DNA from: Ashinkailepas kermadecensis
Lineage: Eukaryota; Arthropoda; Thecostraca; Neolepadidae
Length of the DNA stretch: 64,000 nt
Direction: 5' to 3'
Assembly: GCA_034440615.1 (NCBI GenBank)
Contig: JAOTOM010005050.1
Span: 337,501-401,500, forward strand
A program made the translations under genes and the position numbers. The notes beneath the pieces are model-generated. The model ran no database searches and was not told the DNA's origin. It saw only the letters and a program-made list of their open reading frames with translations. Shown piece after piece: positions 14,126-26,772 of this stretch; the first letter of the stretch is position 1; each line of letters begins with the position of its first letter.

Positions 14126-17100
14126 AGACGCCGCAGGGGCAGGGCCGCCGGTGGAGCCGGCGCTTAATTAGCGGACCGGCAGCCCAGCACGCGACACGCC
14201 GTGTGGCTCCTGTGCTACACCTCGGCAGTCGTGATGGCCACACACCGCATGGTGGCACCACTGGTGTCCCATACAAATCGCACGTGAGCCTCGTGCATGC
14301 AGCTGTTGCTGTGCGTCTGCTGTGAATGCCGAGCAGGCTGTCCGTCGGACGGTCATACATCAGAACAGATGAAGACAAACGGGCTACACGATGGACATCT
14401 GTCGCTGTCACTGGCTTGCGTTCCAGTGACATGCCTGAGTACCTCGAGAGACCCGTTCTATTGCGCTGCATTTGGGTGCTGGTGAGGCCGACAACAAGCT
14501 GCGAGCTGCTCTACGAGTCTTCAAAAAATGTCCACACAGCACGTTTTAAACCTTCACCTGTGATCAATTGGATTGATCTAGCTACAATGAACAAAAGGGT
14601 GATGCGAAATGACGCACGCAAACTTCGAACCATATAAATCCAAATAATGCCAGGATATTTCATGACGAAAAAATAGAACAGAAGACGGAACAAGACCATG
14701 ACGATTAGGATCCACAATAATAGGCATGTTCAGAGGAATTGCTTTTTCATTGAATTTTACATTCTTTCTATGTAGCTGAAACGTCATGCTCAGCTAAATA
14801 TTAGCGGCGATAAATCACTGTACTTCCTCCTTAATGTTGGTGTAGCTAGCGTTAGCTCCGTGATCATAGCGAGTACCACGTGACTAACAAGTGACGAGGT
14901 AATAATATGGGAAGGATGGGGTAAGTAAAGATCGGGTAAACGTGCAAGAAGATAGAGTCTTGTAACAACTCATTGCAGAATTTCGGTGCACGCGATGTTA
15001 TTGGGCATCATATTCGATTTTGCCCAGCAGGACAATTTACAGGGTACCTTTAGAGGAATCAATGAGTTGGATTCTGCCCTTAGCTAATTAATTTATAGAG
15101 CACGCACAGCGGCGAAATCATTTCGGGTGGGAAATTTCCCTTCCTTCCTTCCTTCTCAATAATATGCATTGGCGTCACCACCACTGGTGTCCGTGTGGTC
15201 CGTGTGGTCTGTGCGGTCCGCGGGTCCAGACCCCACCTGGATTTTCACTTGGGTTTGCTTGCAATACTTTTTCAGCCATGCAAGATGCACCATGCGGCAA
15301 TCACGAGTGTTATCAGCATTTGCTGGTGGTTAAAAGACAGGTCACAATCAAACGGCCATGTTCTTACCCCTCTTCCTTGAAAATCGTTCCTCAGCCTCTG
15401 GGGTTATATCCCACCTGGAAGTTGACGATGGCGACGCCCTTGATAACATGCCTGGCTCTTAGGGTGCCGTTCATTTGGGATATTGCCATGGCCGGGTTCT
15501 TGCCACATGCATTATTGGCGGGATCATCGTATGCTATCTAATTTCAATCAGACCTCGTCTTCATGACTTCGACCGTCCGGTTGCCTTAGTTTCGCATGCT
15601 ATTGTCACATTTGGTATTTCTTGTTTGCAAGTATTAGGCATTTCTATGTAGATATGTACGCACATATTGTCTGCATAAAATGTATTGGCTCCATATAGCT
15701 TGACTACCAAATATGTTAGCCTTGCTGTTTCTTTCGAAGATATCTTGCCTTACCATTGGTCGTCTGGCATCACCGCAGCGTGCGGGACGCCCTAACAAGT
15801 GAAGAAGCCAAGACACTGCATCTGGCAGAAGCTTCAGAAAGCTGGCGGACAGCCCGCTGTCTTCGCCAGCCTACAGAGAAGCTGCGATCCCGACCGAGCG
15901 GAGGCGTCTGAAGGACGGAGAGTGATCGGTGGCCAGCCCACATTCCTCGGCCGACTCGACTGACGCCACTGGCAGCTTCAGATGGTCAGAGGTCCTCAAA
16001 CCACAGCTGGTCTTCGGCCTTCTCATCTGAGAACAATAGCGCTTCAGGTAGGCAACTGCTGAACGATAAGCATGGCTGGCTGTGACCGGACCAGAATTCC
16101 TGGCACGTCTGGTCAACAGTGATACCGAACATGGTGTCACTGAGGGTCTCTGATAGGCAGATATTAAAAATTGGACATCTCAAGCGTTTATGTTCATCAG
16201 CAGTCTTCAAACCGAACTGCAATGAGATACTTCTCGACCACAAACATTACAGCAGCAAGCCATTTCCAATTGTACTACGCCAATGCAGCCCAGGATATAT
16301 GCAATACAATTATAAATCAGTGAATTCCTAAGCTAGCCATCAGCTTTACTGCGCAAAAAACCGCTTGAGACGTTTGAGTGAAACTGTTCATACAGGGCAG
16401 TCTGCATTGCTCATCATGCTCATTTACATATCTGCCGCTTCTCAAGTAAGCTGGTTGGCAGCACGTTCGTAGGTTGAGAAGATGAAGTTCATTGTGTCAC
16501 ATTCTCAAGGATTTAGAGTACCGATAAGTGGGCGAGTCCCGATGATCCTCTCAATAAGCCACTCATGCTATTTTAAGATGCGTTATATTACAGGGCACAT
16601 TCTAATAAATGCTCGCTTGCATGGCGACGGTGACAAAATATGTATGAGAACGAAGAATCTGAGATTGGAGAACTTGCTGCTAAAAATCAAGACGTTTACC
16701 CATCACTGGGGAGGGATTTCCCTCATGCCGCGTGTTAGCATGCTAAAATAAATCCTGCTACATTGATGGCAGGGTCATATCATGTCACAATGGCACGTTG
16801 GACTCGCCCTCATTGTGCGCAAACTAATGAGCATTATGTTGCATGCTTCTCGAGCTACATAATGCTACCTACATCTTGTTTTACCTGGTATGCCCTCCTA
16901 AAAGAACTCCGCGCATTCTCGCCACAGGGTCATGAAGGCATTCATTTACTTGTTGGATTATAAGGCATCTCAAATATTTTGTTCATTGCTCTTGCATATC
17001 TTAGCCAGGTATTAACCTTTTCCTTTTGTCGCCTCGGTCTATTTTGCCCCTTCAGGTTTATGCCACTCATGTCTTATGGTAGTCTCTAAGCACTTTACAG

Positions 17101-18165
17101 TTACATCTCGTTCGCAATTATTTGTATAGATAAGACAGACGAGGGTTTACTACAAAGCATGCTTAACCATCAGGGGCAGATCCATGAATTTTGATGAGGG
17201 CACTCGCCTGGATGGTGGCCACTAATTCATGAGACAATTTCAAGGCGGTCACACTCGAATGTCCCTGAATGGGTGCCTTTCGTGCTACAGAGGTCCATCT
17301 TCAACTGAACAATCCATGTGTTAGGCTGCACTCGAGCTTCCTGGAGGAGCGCTACATCTTCGTGGGGAAGGGGGAGTGCATGCCCCCTGCGTCACTCATT
17401 TGGATCCGCTCTTTTAGGGATTGATTGCTAAGATGTATGCATCCTCTCCCTGAAATGTTCAACAACCACAAAACTTGTTATTTTGTCCTCACAATAGGGA
17501 CACTAAAAACGTTCAGCTAATTTTCGACACGTCATATACACAGAAAACATCCCCAGGTATTGATGGGATGGGGCGGGAAACCATACATGAGGGAAGAAGT
17601 ATTATTATATTGCAATCCGCATTCTTTATTCATATAATCTTCAAATTATTTCCTCTACGAGACCAAAGGTTCTACCCACTCTCGTGGGCCGATTTCACAG
17701 CTTCGTGCAGAACTGCTTGGCCCACCATTAACTCAGTAACTGCAGTAGTCAAGCACAAATCACATTGTTTGCTCGGAAGTATGGAGCATGATAGTGTATG
17801 CCAAATCCGGCCACTGTGGCAAACTATAGCCAAAGCCACTTCTTGGGAAGCTTTCGACCAAAGACGAAGCACAGCACGCGGAAACTCTGTGAAAGTGCAT
17901 AGCTGCGAATGCGTACCTTACAGGGGCTGCTTAATGGCACGCTTGTCAGCAATTTCCGCTGGCTTCTGCCAAGGCAGAGCTGGGCATTGCTATGAAGAGC
18001 TCACCTGTGCCGAGTCGATCAAGCAGGCAACCGCGAGGTAATCAGAAGTCTCCACTGCAACAACACCTTCCACTGGCCGGGCACCGGCCCACCGTCCGTC
18101 CAGCACCCTCAGCTCAGCTCGACTCATGGTTCGAAGTTTCATCTCCCGCACTCATCTCGTCCTCT
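14126..18165. other. Long spacer with one unexplained open frame
   Basis: No recognised gene. A 188-codon plus-strand frame at 17475-18041 has normal protein-like composition but no motif I recognise. A minus-strand frame at 15871-16140 is similarly unassigned. Neither has enough support to call coding. Confidence 0.4.
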
Positions 18166-18520
18166 TTCTCTCGGCAGTAAATTTGCCAGTGTCTGCCGTG
18201 ATCACCGATCTGCCAGTCTCTGCCGGCGTGGTCACTGGCACCCAGTGAAGACCCGGCCCCTTCCGCACCAGACCCGCCTCCGTTTCCCGCTCGGCTGCTC
18301 GACTCTCGCGGACTCGCGAATTTCTTCCGCTTGGCCGATGATATTCCGCGAGCTCACCGGTCTCCCGCGGGTTCGCTGGTGCCCAGCGAGGTCACTGCTC
18401 TTCTGCATCGGCACTGATCTCTCGCGATATCACCGATCTCCAACGGGTCTGCTAGCGTCCGCCGTGGCCCGGCTGTCGGCGAGACCGGCGGTCTCCGCGA
18501 GATCACCGACCGTCACTGCA
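18166..18520. repeat. Degenerate minisatellite (GATCACCGATCT-type)
   Basis: Diverged units with GTGATCACCGATCTGCCAGT, GATATCACCGATCTCCAACG and GAGATCACCGACC recur at about 45-60 bp spacing. The GC-rich stretch that follows (to about 18910) has open frames on both strands and no recognised product. Confidence 0.5.
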
Positions 18521-19572
18521 CGTCAGCGCGGCTGGTCTCGGTGGCTGCCGGCGGCCGGTCTCCTCGCCGCGTCTCCATCACCGGCGGTCGCGCTGCTCGT
18601 GGCGGGCGTGCTCGGCTCGCCGGCGTATCTCCGGCGCGCGCCGGCCGGCGCCGCCGGTGCACGCACACACGGCTCGCAGTCGGGCCGGCCTTCAGTGGCG
18701 GCCTATCTCCGGCTGCGCGCCGCCCGTCCAGAGCCGCGCCGCCCGTCCAGAGCCGCGACGGCGGCCGGCGCGGCGGCGGCGTCACCAGCGGTCGGCGGCG
18801 CGTCGTCTCGAGCGGCCGCCGACGGGGAGGCACGGTCGGCCACCGCGGCGACTGGACGCGGTGCACGGGTGACGCCATTCGGGGTGTCAGTGACGTCACT
18901 CTGGCACCGCTGAACACCTCCGGCATGGCAAGTGCGCAAGCACAGGGCATCACGGCAGGGTTTGTATGCTGTGCTTTGTAGCACGTCTAAGCCGTACAAA
19001 GTCGTGGATGAAAAGCATAGCGGTTAATATTTTCATTCCAGGAGGGACATGGGGTCATGCTTCTCCCCCCCCCCACACACACACTTGGGCCCGCCCCGAA
19101 CAGGCCCACGCGGGCCGTTGAACACGCGTTGTTTCAATATAGGCAGTAGTGAAGCACATAATAAATGCAACGCTGCCAGAGCCTCCGGGCGACCGGTGAT
19201 GGCCGATGTGAGGGCCTCTGTACCGACGAAATGGGCCCCGGGACCGATGAAAGAGGCCGGTGACGGAGAGCGCTCCGGGCCGGTGAAGAGTGCCGCGAGT
19301 GGTCAAGCAAGACGTGATGGTTGAAAATTCGCCTCTGCCGGTGTTGAAACTGATACTGTCGAAGTATCGAAGGGCATAGCATCGAGCCCGGCGTCCTCCG
19401 TACAGCGGCTAGGTCTGTAGGCATATTGGTGAGGAGACAGAATGTTATTTGGTGATAGGTACCCAGCGGGTCAGCTGCACAAAATGTTTTCAAATTTTTG
19501 AAAACTGGGATAGAAGCGAGATGGGCCGAAAGCTTAATAGACTTAATGGACATCTAGATCACCCATTCACCA

Positions 19573-20280
19573 GTGCTGCACCAAGCGGGCAGTGCCGAAC
19601 CGAGCGGGCACCACGGTTGCACCGAGCGGGCACCACGCCTGCACCGAGCGGACACCACGGCTGCACAGAGCGGGCACCATGGCTGCACCGAGCGGACACC
19701 ATGGCTGCGCCGAGCGGACACCACGGCTGCGCCGAGCGGACACCATGACTGCACCGAGCGGGCACCATGGCTGCACCGAGCGGGCACCATGGCTGCACCG
19801 AGCGGACACCACGGCTGCACCGAGCGGACACCACGGCTGCACCGAGCGGACACCACGGCTGCACCGAGCGGGCACCATGGCTGCACCGAGCGGACACCAT
19901 GGCTGCACCGAGCGGACACCACGGCTGCACCGAGCGGACACCACGGCTGCGCCGAGCGGGCGCCACGGCTGCGCCGAACAGGCACTACCACGAAGCGGAC
20001 ACCACGGCTGATCCGAGCGCCCAGCTATGGCTGCAGCCGAGCGGACACCAGCGATACATACACTCCATGGCTGCAACGAGCGGAGCCCACGGCTGCATCC
20101 AGCACACTGGTGCAACCGAGCGGACACCATGGCTGCACCGAGCGGACACTATGGCTGCAACGAGCGGACACCACGGCTGCACGAGCCCAGCGGACACCAC
20201 GGCTGCACCGAGCGGACACCATGGCTGCACACAGCGGACATCCTGTAACTCTGGCTGCACCGAGCCACGGCTGCGCCGAG
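19573..20280. repeat. 22-bp minisatellite
   Basis: About 18 clean copies of CTGCACCGAGCGGACACCAC plus GG up to about 19985, then degenerate copies to about 20280. Confidence 0.93.
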
Positions 20281-20284
20281 CGGC

Positions 20285-20690
20285 CCAGCATCCAGCCACA
20301 CACGCAGCGGGGTATCCAGCCCCAGTATCCAGCCACACACCAGAGATACATACACTCCACTGGAGCCCAGCATCCAGCCACACACCAGCGATACATGGCA
20401 TCCTGTAACTCTCCACTGGAGCCCAGCATCCAGCCACACACCAGCGATACATGGCATCCTGTAACTCTCCACTGGAGCCCAGCATCCAGCCACACACCAG
20501 CGATACACGGCATCCTGTAACTCTCCACTGGAGCCCAGCATCCAGCCACACACCAGCGATACACGGCATCCCGTAACTCTCCACTGGAGCCCAGCATCCA
20601 GCCACACACCAGCGATACACGGCATCCCGTAACTCTCCACTGGAGCCCAGCATCCAGCCACGCACCAGCGATACATGGCATCCTGTAACC
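20285..20690. repeat. 56-bp minisatellite
   Basis: About seven copies of a unit containing CAGCATCCAGCCACACACCA, GCGATACAYGGCATCC and TAACTCTCCACTGGAGCC. Confidence 0.93.
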
Positions 20691-20999
20691 ATAGGAGAAC
20701 AGTCTTCAGATTAGTACGCTGAGGCTGTTTGTAAGCATTCATCTAATGCGACGCTAATAGGACTGATGTCACTACTTCCTACGCCGATGGGGTGGGGGGG
20801 GGGCAGTCGCCTCACCTGTCCCATTAACTGCTGCACCCATGGTGACCAGCCTGTGTGGTGTGTGCTAAAATATTGCATTGGTTAGCATGTGAGTGGCGCA
20901 GTGACGGCGCCTTGGCAGTCCCGACACGCCGCTGTTGTAGTCGCGACAGATGAGTGGCAGACTTGGCGCAGTCCTGTGGCATCGCATTCCAGCTGCACC

Positions 21000-21300
21000 C
21001 GGGCGACGGCACTCTGCGGCAGTGGATCCCTGCACCACCCGAGTGGTAGGACACCCCACACACCCTGGCGACGGTACTCTGCGGCAGTGGATCCCTGCAC
21101 CACCCGAGTGGTAGGACACCCCCCCCCCCCCCGCGGGTTTCTTCCGCGGGGGATCCCCCCACCACCCCAATAGTAAGAAAACACCACACACCCTGGCGAC
21201 GGTACTCTGCGGCAGTGGATCCCTGCACCACCCGAGTGGTAGGACACCCCACACACCCTGGCGACGGTACTCTGCGGCAGTGGATCCCTTACACCAGCGA
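21000..21300. repeat. 65-bp tandem repeat interrupted by a C-tract
   Basis: Four to five copies of a unit with GTACTCTGCGGCAGTGGATC and CACCACCCGAGTGGTAGGAC; one copy is interrupted by a run of about 14 C and a diverged segment. Confidence 0.88.
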
Positions 21301-21693
21301 ATAGTAGGACACCCGCACACCCAGACTAGTCGACCCTGGTCGACCAGGGCCAGGGACGGCGCGCCGGCACCGGCCGTACTCATTGCGCGGACAAAGAGGA
21401 CAGGAATGCCTTCATCATGCACCGACCATCTATCGTCTCTCTGGCGAACGGTAGCACCGGAGAGTCATGCCTTAAACAGCGGTCGAGCCGCCGGCGGCGC
21501 GGCCGGCCCGACCGGCCGCCCTCGCTCCTGCACGGACAACGCCGGCCAGCGTGCAAAACTATTCGGCCGTAATGAATGTGACACCTACAAGAATCCCAGC
21601 AAGAACCAGTTTTAGAATTCTCCGCATATGATAATTGGCTCCGCCGTCTATTAGCTGGGCCGTGCATTTGCATAATCACCGATTAATTGCAAT

Positions 21694-21807
21694 ATGTGGC
21701 CGTAGCGGGTTAATACACCTGGGCATCGAACTGCACTGTTGCCGTATATTATGTGGCCGTAGCGGGTTAATACACCTGGGCATCGAACTGCACTGTTGCC
21801 GTATATT
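21694..21807. repeat. 57-bp tandem duplication
   Basis: Two identical or nearly identical copies of a unit starting ATGTGGCCGTAGCGGGTTAA and ending CTGTTGCCGTATATT. Confidence 0.93.
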
Positions 21808-21959
21808 ATGCCGCGAAGTGCTGACCGACTATATCCTTATCGGTAACAGTCTTGCAGCAGACGGCTCTGTACAAGGCTGGCTCATGGGGAAGCAGGCTGG
21901 ATTGATCCGTTATGATGGCGTAGCGACGGGGAAAGGAGGAAGTGCTCTCCCCCGAGAGA

Positions 21960-22400
21960 TGGTGGGACCCCAAAAGTCACAGCGGGGTCCTAAAAGCACA
22001 CCCGGAGGCCAGAAACACATTGGGAACCCCAAAGCGCACCGAGTCTTGCAAAAGGCGACAGGGCCATGAAATATGCTAGACAGCGCTAAATAAACACACC
22101 AGGAGCTCTCGAGACTACACTAGAGGCCCTCAAAACACACCGGGCCCCAAAGAAAGCATGAGAGCCTCAAAACTAGGTTGAGACCCATAGCAAACAATAT
22201 GGTTATAAGAAGAAGAAAAAGCACACCGAGCACTAAATAAACACATAGGGGCCTGCGAAAACGGACAGGCCCCTCAAAGACACCATGAGTTCACAAAAAG
22301 CAACAAAGCCTTATATAGCGCCGGGGCCTCAAAAACGTGTCAGGCAATTCATAAAATGATTCGCGGCCCTAAAGCACATAAGACGAAGTAAAACGTCAGG
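21960..22400. repeat. Degenerate minisatellite
   Basis: Diverged units of roughly 30-40 bp, with CACACCGGGGCC/CCCAAAA-like words (for example CAAAACACACCGGGCCCC), recur through the stretch. Confidence 0.5.
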
Positions 22401-23400
22401 AGCCCAAAAAATAAACACCGAACCAGCAGCGGCGCCTCGGCTCGGAAGCCAATCTGCGAGCATCTGTAAACAAAATGATGACATGCATCGAAGCTCAACG
22501 GGATATCCAGATTTCTTTTGCACCAGAAAATGAGGGAAGAAGAGAAATTATCTTGGAATTAAATTCATCCGGTTTTCCCAACGAGCGGTTTACGAAGTAT
22601 TATATGACGTAAAATATGGCGCAAGACTACCATATGGCAGCAATTAGCAAAACGTAGGGGACCTCGCAGAACCGCAGAATTGCGCGAAGTGTGGCGAATG
22701 CGCAGAACGCGCAATGCGGATGTGCGCGTACAAGAACGTTGGCCTGGTGGCAACCTGGTGTTATAGATTGAACTAAAAGGTGTCATATAGGAAAATTTGG
22801 AACTATTAAGTGATGAAGTGATTTGTCCAGGTGTAATTTTAGCAGTGTGGGCTGATTTAAAGGATACCAGAAATACCATCAACAGGGTGAAAGGGTTGAA
22901 ATCCGGTGACTTAGAATCCATAGAGGTAGGTTGAGGACCCTCTACAGGAAAATTAAGCTATCGCTAATTCTTTTCATTACAAATCGGCCCCTTTCAAAAA
23001 TAATGGTCGAAATCCAGTGGCATTTTCACAACGTATGTGAGTCCCCAACAAATCTGCCCTGGTGTAAATCTTAGGTACGCCACAGAGCCACCGGGATATG
23101 TGCGGCGAGCGAGTACATGGAATATGTTGGAGAGTCAGTGCGTAAAGATTCCTGTTATCCGGCTAATAAATTAATTGACTGTCAAACGCAGCGTGGCACA
23201 ATAAATGCACCGCCGTACTATTAACTCAAGCCTTTCACTCTGGTTTTCACCTTTAACTTATCCTGCAGAGCACTCCGCATTACCGGGCAAGCTGTACGAT
23301 TCCTATAGGAAGTAAAACAGCACAGGAGGCAGACAGAAGTCATCCCACAGTTAATGTTTGCACTCCTTGAGGATGTATGCTGTCCCAAGCATTTTCTACC
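22401..23400. other. Unique spacer, nothing identified
   Basis: A 118-codon minus-strand frame (22565-22921) shows no recognised family. Confidence 0.45.
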
Positions 23401-23404
23401 ACAC

Positions 23405-23600
23405 CAATATCATCAGTGGCATACCTACCATCTGAATGTCAACAAGCGACATACCACCTGAATGTCAACAAGTGACATACCACCTGAATGTCGACAAGCG
23501 ACATACCACATGAATGTCAACAAGTGACATACCACCTGAATGTCAACAAGCGACATACCACATGAATCTCACCAGCGGCATAACACCTGAACCCCACCAG
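23405..23600. repeat. 26-bp minisatellite
   Basis: Six to seven copies of CATACCACCTGAATGTCAAC plus AAGYGA. Confidence 0.9.
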
Positions 23601-23661
23601 CGGCACATTGAGTGAATCACATCAGTGAAATGTGCCACTGTCGCCGCCAGAAGTTGGTTAC

Positions 23662-24300
23662 AGATACACCACCCAGCAATGTTGGACGATGCCGCCACAC
23701 CACCCAGCAATGTTGGACGATGCCGCCACACCACCCAGCAATGTTGGACGATGCCGTCACACCACCCAGCAATGTTGGACGATGCCGTCACACCACCCAG
23801 CAATGTTGGACGATGCCGTCACACCACCCAGCAATGTTGGACGATGCCGCCACACCACCCAGCAATGTTGGACGATGCCGTCACACCACCCAGCAATGTT
23901 GGACGATGCTGTCACACCACCCAGCAATGTTTAACGATGCCGTCACACCACCCAGCAATGTTGGACGATGCCGTCACACCACCCAGCAATGTTGGACGAT
24001 GCCGTCACACCACCCAGCAATGTTGGACGATGCCGTCACACCACCCAGCAATGTTGGACGATGCCGTCACACCACCCAGCAATGTTTAACGATGCCGCCA
24101 CACCACCCAGCAATGTTGGACGATGCCGTCACACCACCCAGCAATGTTGGACGATGCCGTCACACCACCCAGCAATGTTGGACGATGCCGCCACACCACC
24201 CAGCAATGTTGGACGATGCCGCCACACCACCCAGCAATGTTGGACGATGCCGCCACACCACCCAGCAATGTTGGACGATGCCGCCACACCACCCAGCAAC
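23662..24300. repeat. 31-bp minisatellite (CACCCAG unit)
   Basis: About 20 copies of a unit containing ACCACCCAGCAATGTTGGAC and GATGCCGYCAC. Units are very similar. CACCCAG could serve as a plus-strand splice acceptor, which is only a motif match. Confidence 0.94.
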
Positions 24301-24570
24301 GCTAGCCGGACGCCGCGCCAGCCGCCGCAGAACGGTGCACGTCGCCGACCCGACGTCGCCCAATGACGACGTCGGCGCGCACGGCTCGTCATTCCACGCA
24401 CGTCGGTCCAATTACCTGCGCGGCAGCCGCCGCCGCCGCCGCCGCCGCCGCCGGAAGCCACTGGCGCACCTGTCCGACTCTGAGGCCGGCCAGCCGCTCG
24501 GCTCGGCCCCCAAATGCGACGCCGACCACGGCCAGACGGTCTGCAGAGCGGTGCGAGGGCTCGTGACACG
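24301..24570. other. GC-rich unique island between two arrays
   Basis: Includes a (GCC)n run at about 24427-24453. Both strands are open. The minus strand offers CTCTGCAG (acceptor) and GCGCAG/GTAATT (donor) around a frame encoding LAVVGVAFGGRAERLAG and poly-alanine. The plus strand reads NDDVGAHGSSFHARRSNY. I cannot decide between exon and CpG-rich noncoding DNA. Confidence 0.3.
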
Positions 24571-25360
24571 ATCGTGCCGGTAGGTGGCTCGTGCCGGTAG
24601 GTGGCTCGTGACACGATCGTGCCGGTAGGTGGCTCGTGACACGATCGTGCCGGTAGGTGGCTCGTGACACGATCGTGCCGGTAGGTGGCTCGTGACACGA
24701 TCGTGCCGGTAGGTGGCTCGTGACACGATCGTGCCGGTAGGTGGCTCGTGACACGATCGTGCCGGTAGGTGGCTCGTGATACGATCGTGCCGGTAGGTGG
24801 CTCGTGACACGATCGTGCCGGTAGGTGGCTCGTGACACGATCGTGCCGGTAGGTGGCTCGTGACACGATCGTGCCGGTAGGTGGCTCGTGATACGATCGT
24901 GCCGGTAGGTGACTCGTGACACGATCGTGCCTGTAGGTGGCTCGTGACACGATCGTGCCGGTAGGTGGCTCGTGACACGATCGTGCCGGTAGGTGGCTCG
25001 TGATACGATCGTGCCGGTAGGTGGCTCGTGACACGATCGTGCCGGTAGGTGGCTCGTGATACGATCGTGCCGGTAGGTGGCTCGTGACACGATCGTGCCG
25101 GTAGGTGGCTCGTGACACGATCGTGCCGGTAGGTGGCTCGTGACACGATCGTGCCGGTAGGTGGCTCGTGACACGATCGTGCCGGTAGGTGGCTCGTGAC
25201 ACGATCGTGCCGGTAGGTGGCTCGTGATACGATCGTGCCGGTAGGTGGCTCGTGACACGATCGTGCCGGTAGGTGGCTCGTGACACGATCGTGCCGGTAG
25301 GTGGCTCGTGACACGATCGTGCCGGTAGGTGGCTCGTGACACGATCGTGCCGGTAAGTGG
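24571..25360. repeat. 28-bp minisatellite with palindromic CACGATCGTG
   Basis: About 28 copies of GTGCCGGTAGGTGGCTCGTG plus ACACGATC; a minority have GATACGATC. Each unit contains the palindrome CACGATCGTG across its join and a G/GTAGGT donor-like word on the plus strand. Confidence 0.95.
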
Positions 25361-26085
25361 CTGAGTTGGGTATTGGATGGCTGCGGTTGGTGCCGATGGT
25401 TGGGGAATGGATTTCTCCAACCATCGCCGGTTGGTGGCGATGGTTGGGGGATGAATGGGTGCCATCTAACAGAGAACAACTATATGTTATGTGAGCTAGT
25501 CATAGCGCGCCCTCAGAGTAACTTACGCAAGATGACCCGTAGCTAGCATGACTTCGACCAGAACCAAGGCACGACCCACGGGTGAAGTTTCTTGATTTCG
25601 ATTGGGGGCTCAACTAGGTGGAGCGTACCCGTCCCCGAACAAAAACTACCCAGATTTCGGGTGCTTTATTTTCAAGTACAGGTATGCTTTCCATCCTTTC
25701 CTGTTTTTTTTAAGGACTTAAACGTCCTTGTACATTGCACCTTGCGAAATATACTAAATCTTGTAACTGGAATCGCACAACTCTTCGGACATGAACTACA
25801 TGTTCATACTTACACTGTGAAGAAGACAAATTGTACTCGACTAAGCCCGGGTCTATATTTAGCACCTTTATCACTCACGACAGTCATAGCATAACATAAG
25901 TACACTGTCATAACGTAACAAAATACTTGAACTATTTTGCAATAGTGTACCAGATACGAGTACAGAGCTGTTGTGCGGCACGGTATATGGTATATGGTAT
26001 AGACCGATAAAGGTGCTAAAAGTGCACCTAGGCATCGCCGAGTAATTTTGTTTACGTGTACGCACTTTACTATACAATGGCGAAC
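25361..26085. other. Spacer with one short inverted repeat
   Basis: CCAACCATCGCC and its complement GGCGATGGTTGG flank a 7-base loop at about 25416-25446. Nothing else identified. Confidence 0.5.
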
Positions 26086-26086
26086 T

Positions 26087-26625
26087 CAGGGGAGGAGCAT
26101 CCAGGCCACGTCGCTGCCACCCCGCCCAGGGGAGGGGAATCCAGGCCACGGCGCTGCCACCCTACTCAGGGGGGGGGGGGGAGCATCCAGGCCACGGCGC
26201 TGCCACCCCACCCAGGGGGAGCATCCAGGCCACGGCGCTGCCACCCCACCCAGGGGGAGCATCCAGGCCACGGCGCTGCCACCCCACCCAGGGGGAGCAT
26301 CCAGGCCACGACGCTGCCACCCTACCCAGGGGGGCATCCAGGCCACGGCGCTGCCACCCTACCCAGGAGGAGCATCCAGGCCACGTCGCTGCCACCCCCA
26401 CCCAGGGAAGGGATATCCAGGCCACGGCGCTGCCACCCCAACCAGGGGAGCATCAGGCTACGTCGCTGCCACCCCACCCAGGGGGAGCATCCAGGCCACG
26501 GCGCTGCCACCCCACCCAGGGGGAGCATGCAGGCCACGTCGCTGCCACCCCACCCAGAGGGAGCATCCAGGCCACGGCGCTGCCACCCCACCCAGGGGGA
26601 GCATCCAGGCTACGTCGGTGCCACT
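26087..26625. repeat. 38-bp minisatellite (CACCCAGGG unit)
   Basis: About 14 copies of a unit containing CACCCCACCCAGGGGGAGCA and TCCAGGCCACGGCGCTGC, with a few indels. Confidence 0.93.
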
Positions 26626-26628
26626 CCA

Positions 26629-26772
26629 CCCCATGAGGCGAGACCATGCCTGAGGAAGCCATACACGAGGTGAGACCATGTCTGAGGAAGCCATACACGA
26701 GGTGAGATCATGTCTGAGGAAGCCATACACGAGGTGAGACCATGTCTGAGGAAGCCATACACGAGGTGAGAC
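26629..26772. repeat. 32-bp minisatellite with a donor-like motif
   Basis: Four to five copies of GAGGAAGCCATACACGAGGT plus GAGACCATGTCT. Each copy contains GAG/GTGAGA, a good 5' splice-site match on the plus strand. It directly follows the CACCCAG array. Confidence 0.9.

Noticed and set aside
23662..25360. CRISPR-like arrays (28-31 bp repeats)
   Set aside because: Repeats are directly adjacent without unique spacers, and the gene structure is eukaryotic.
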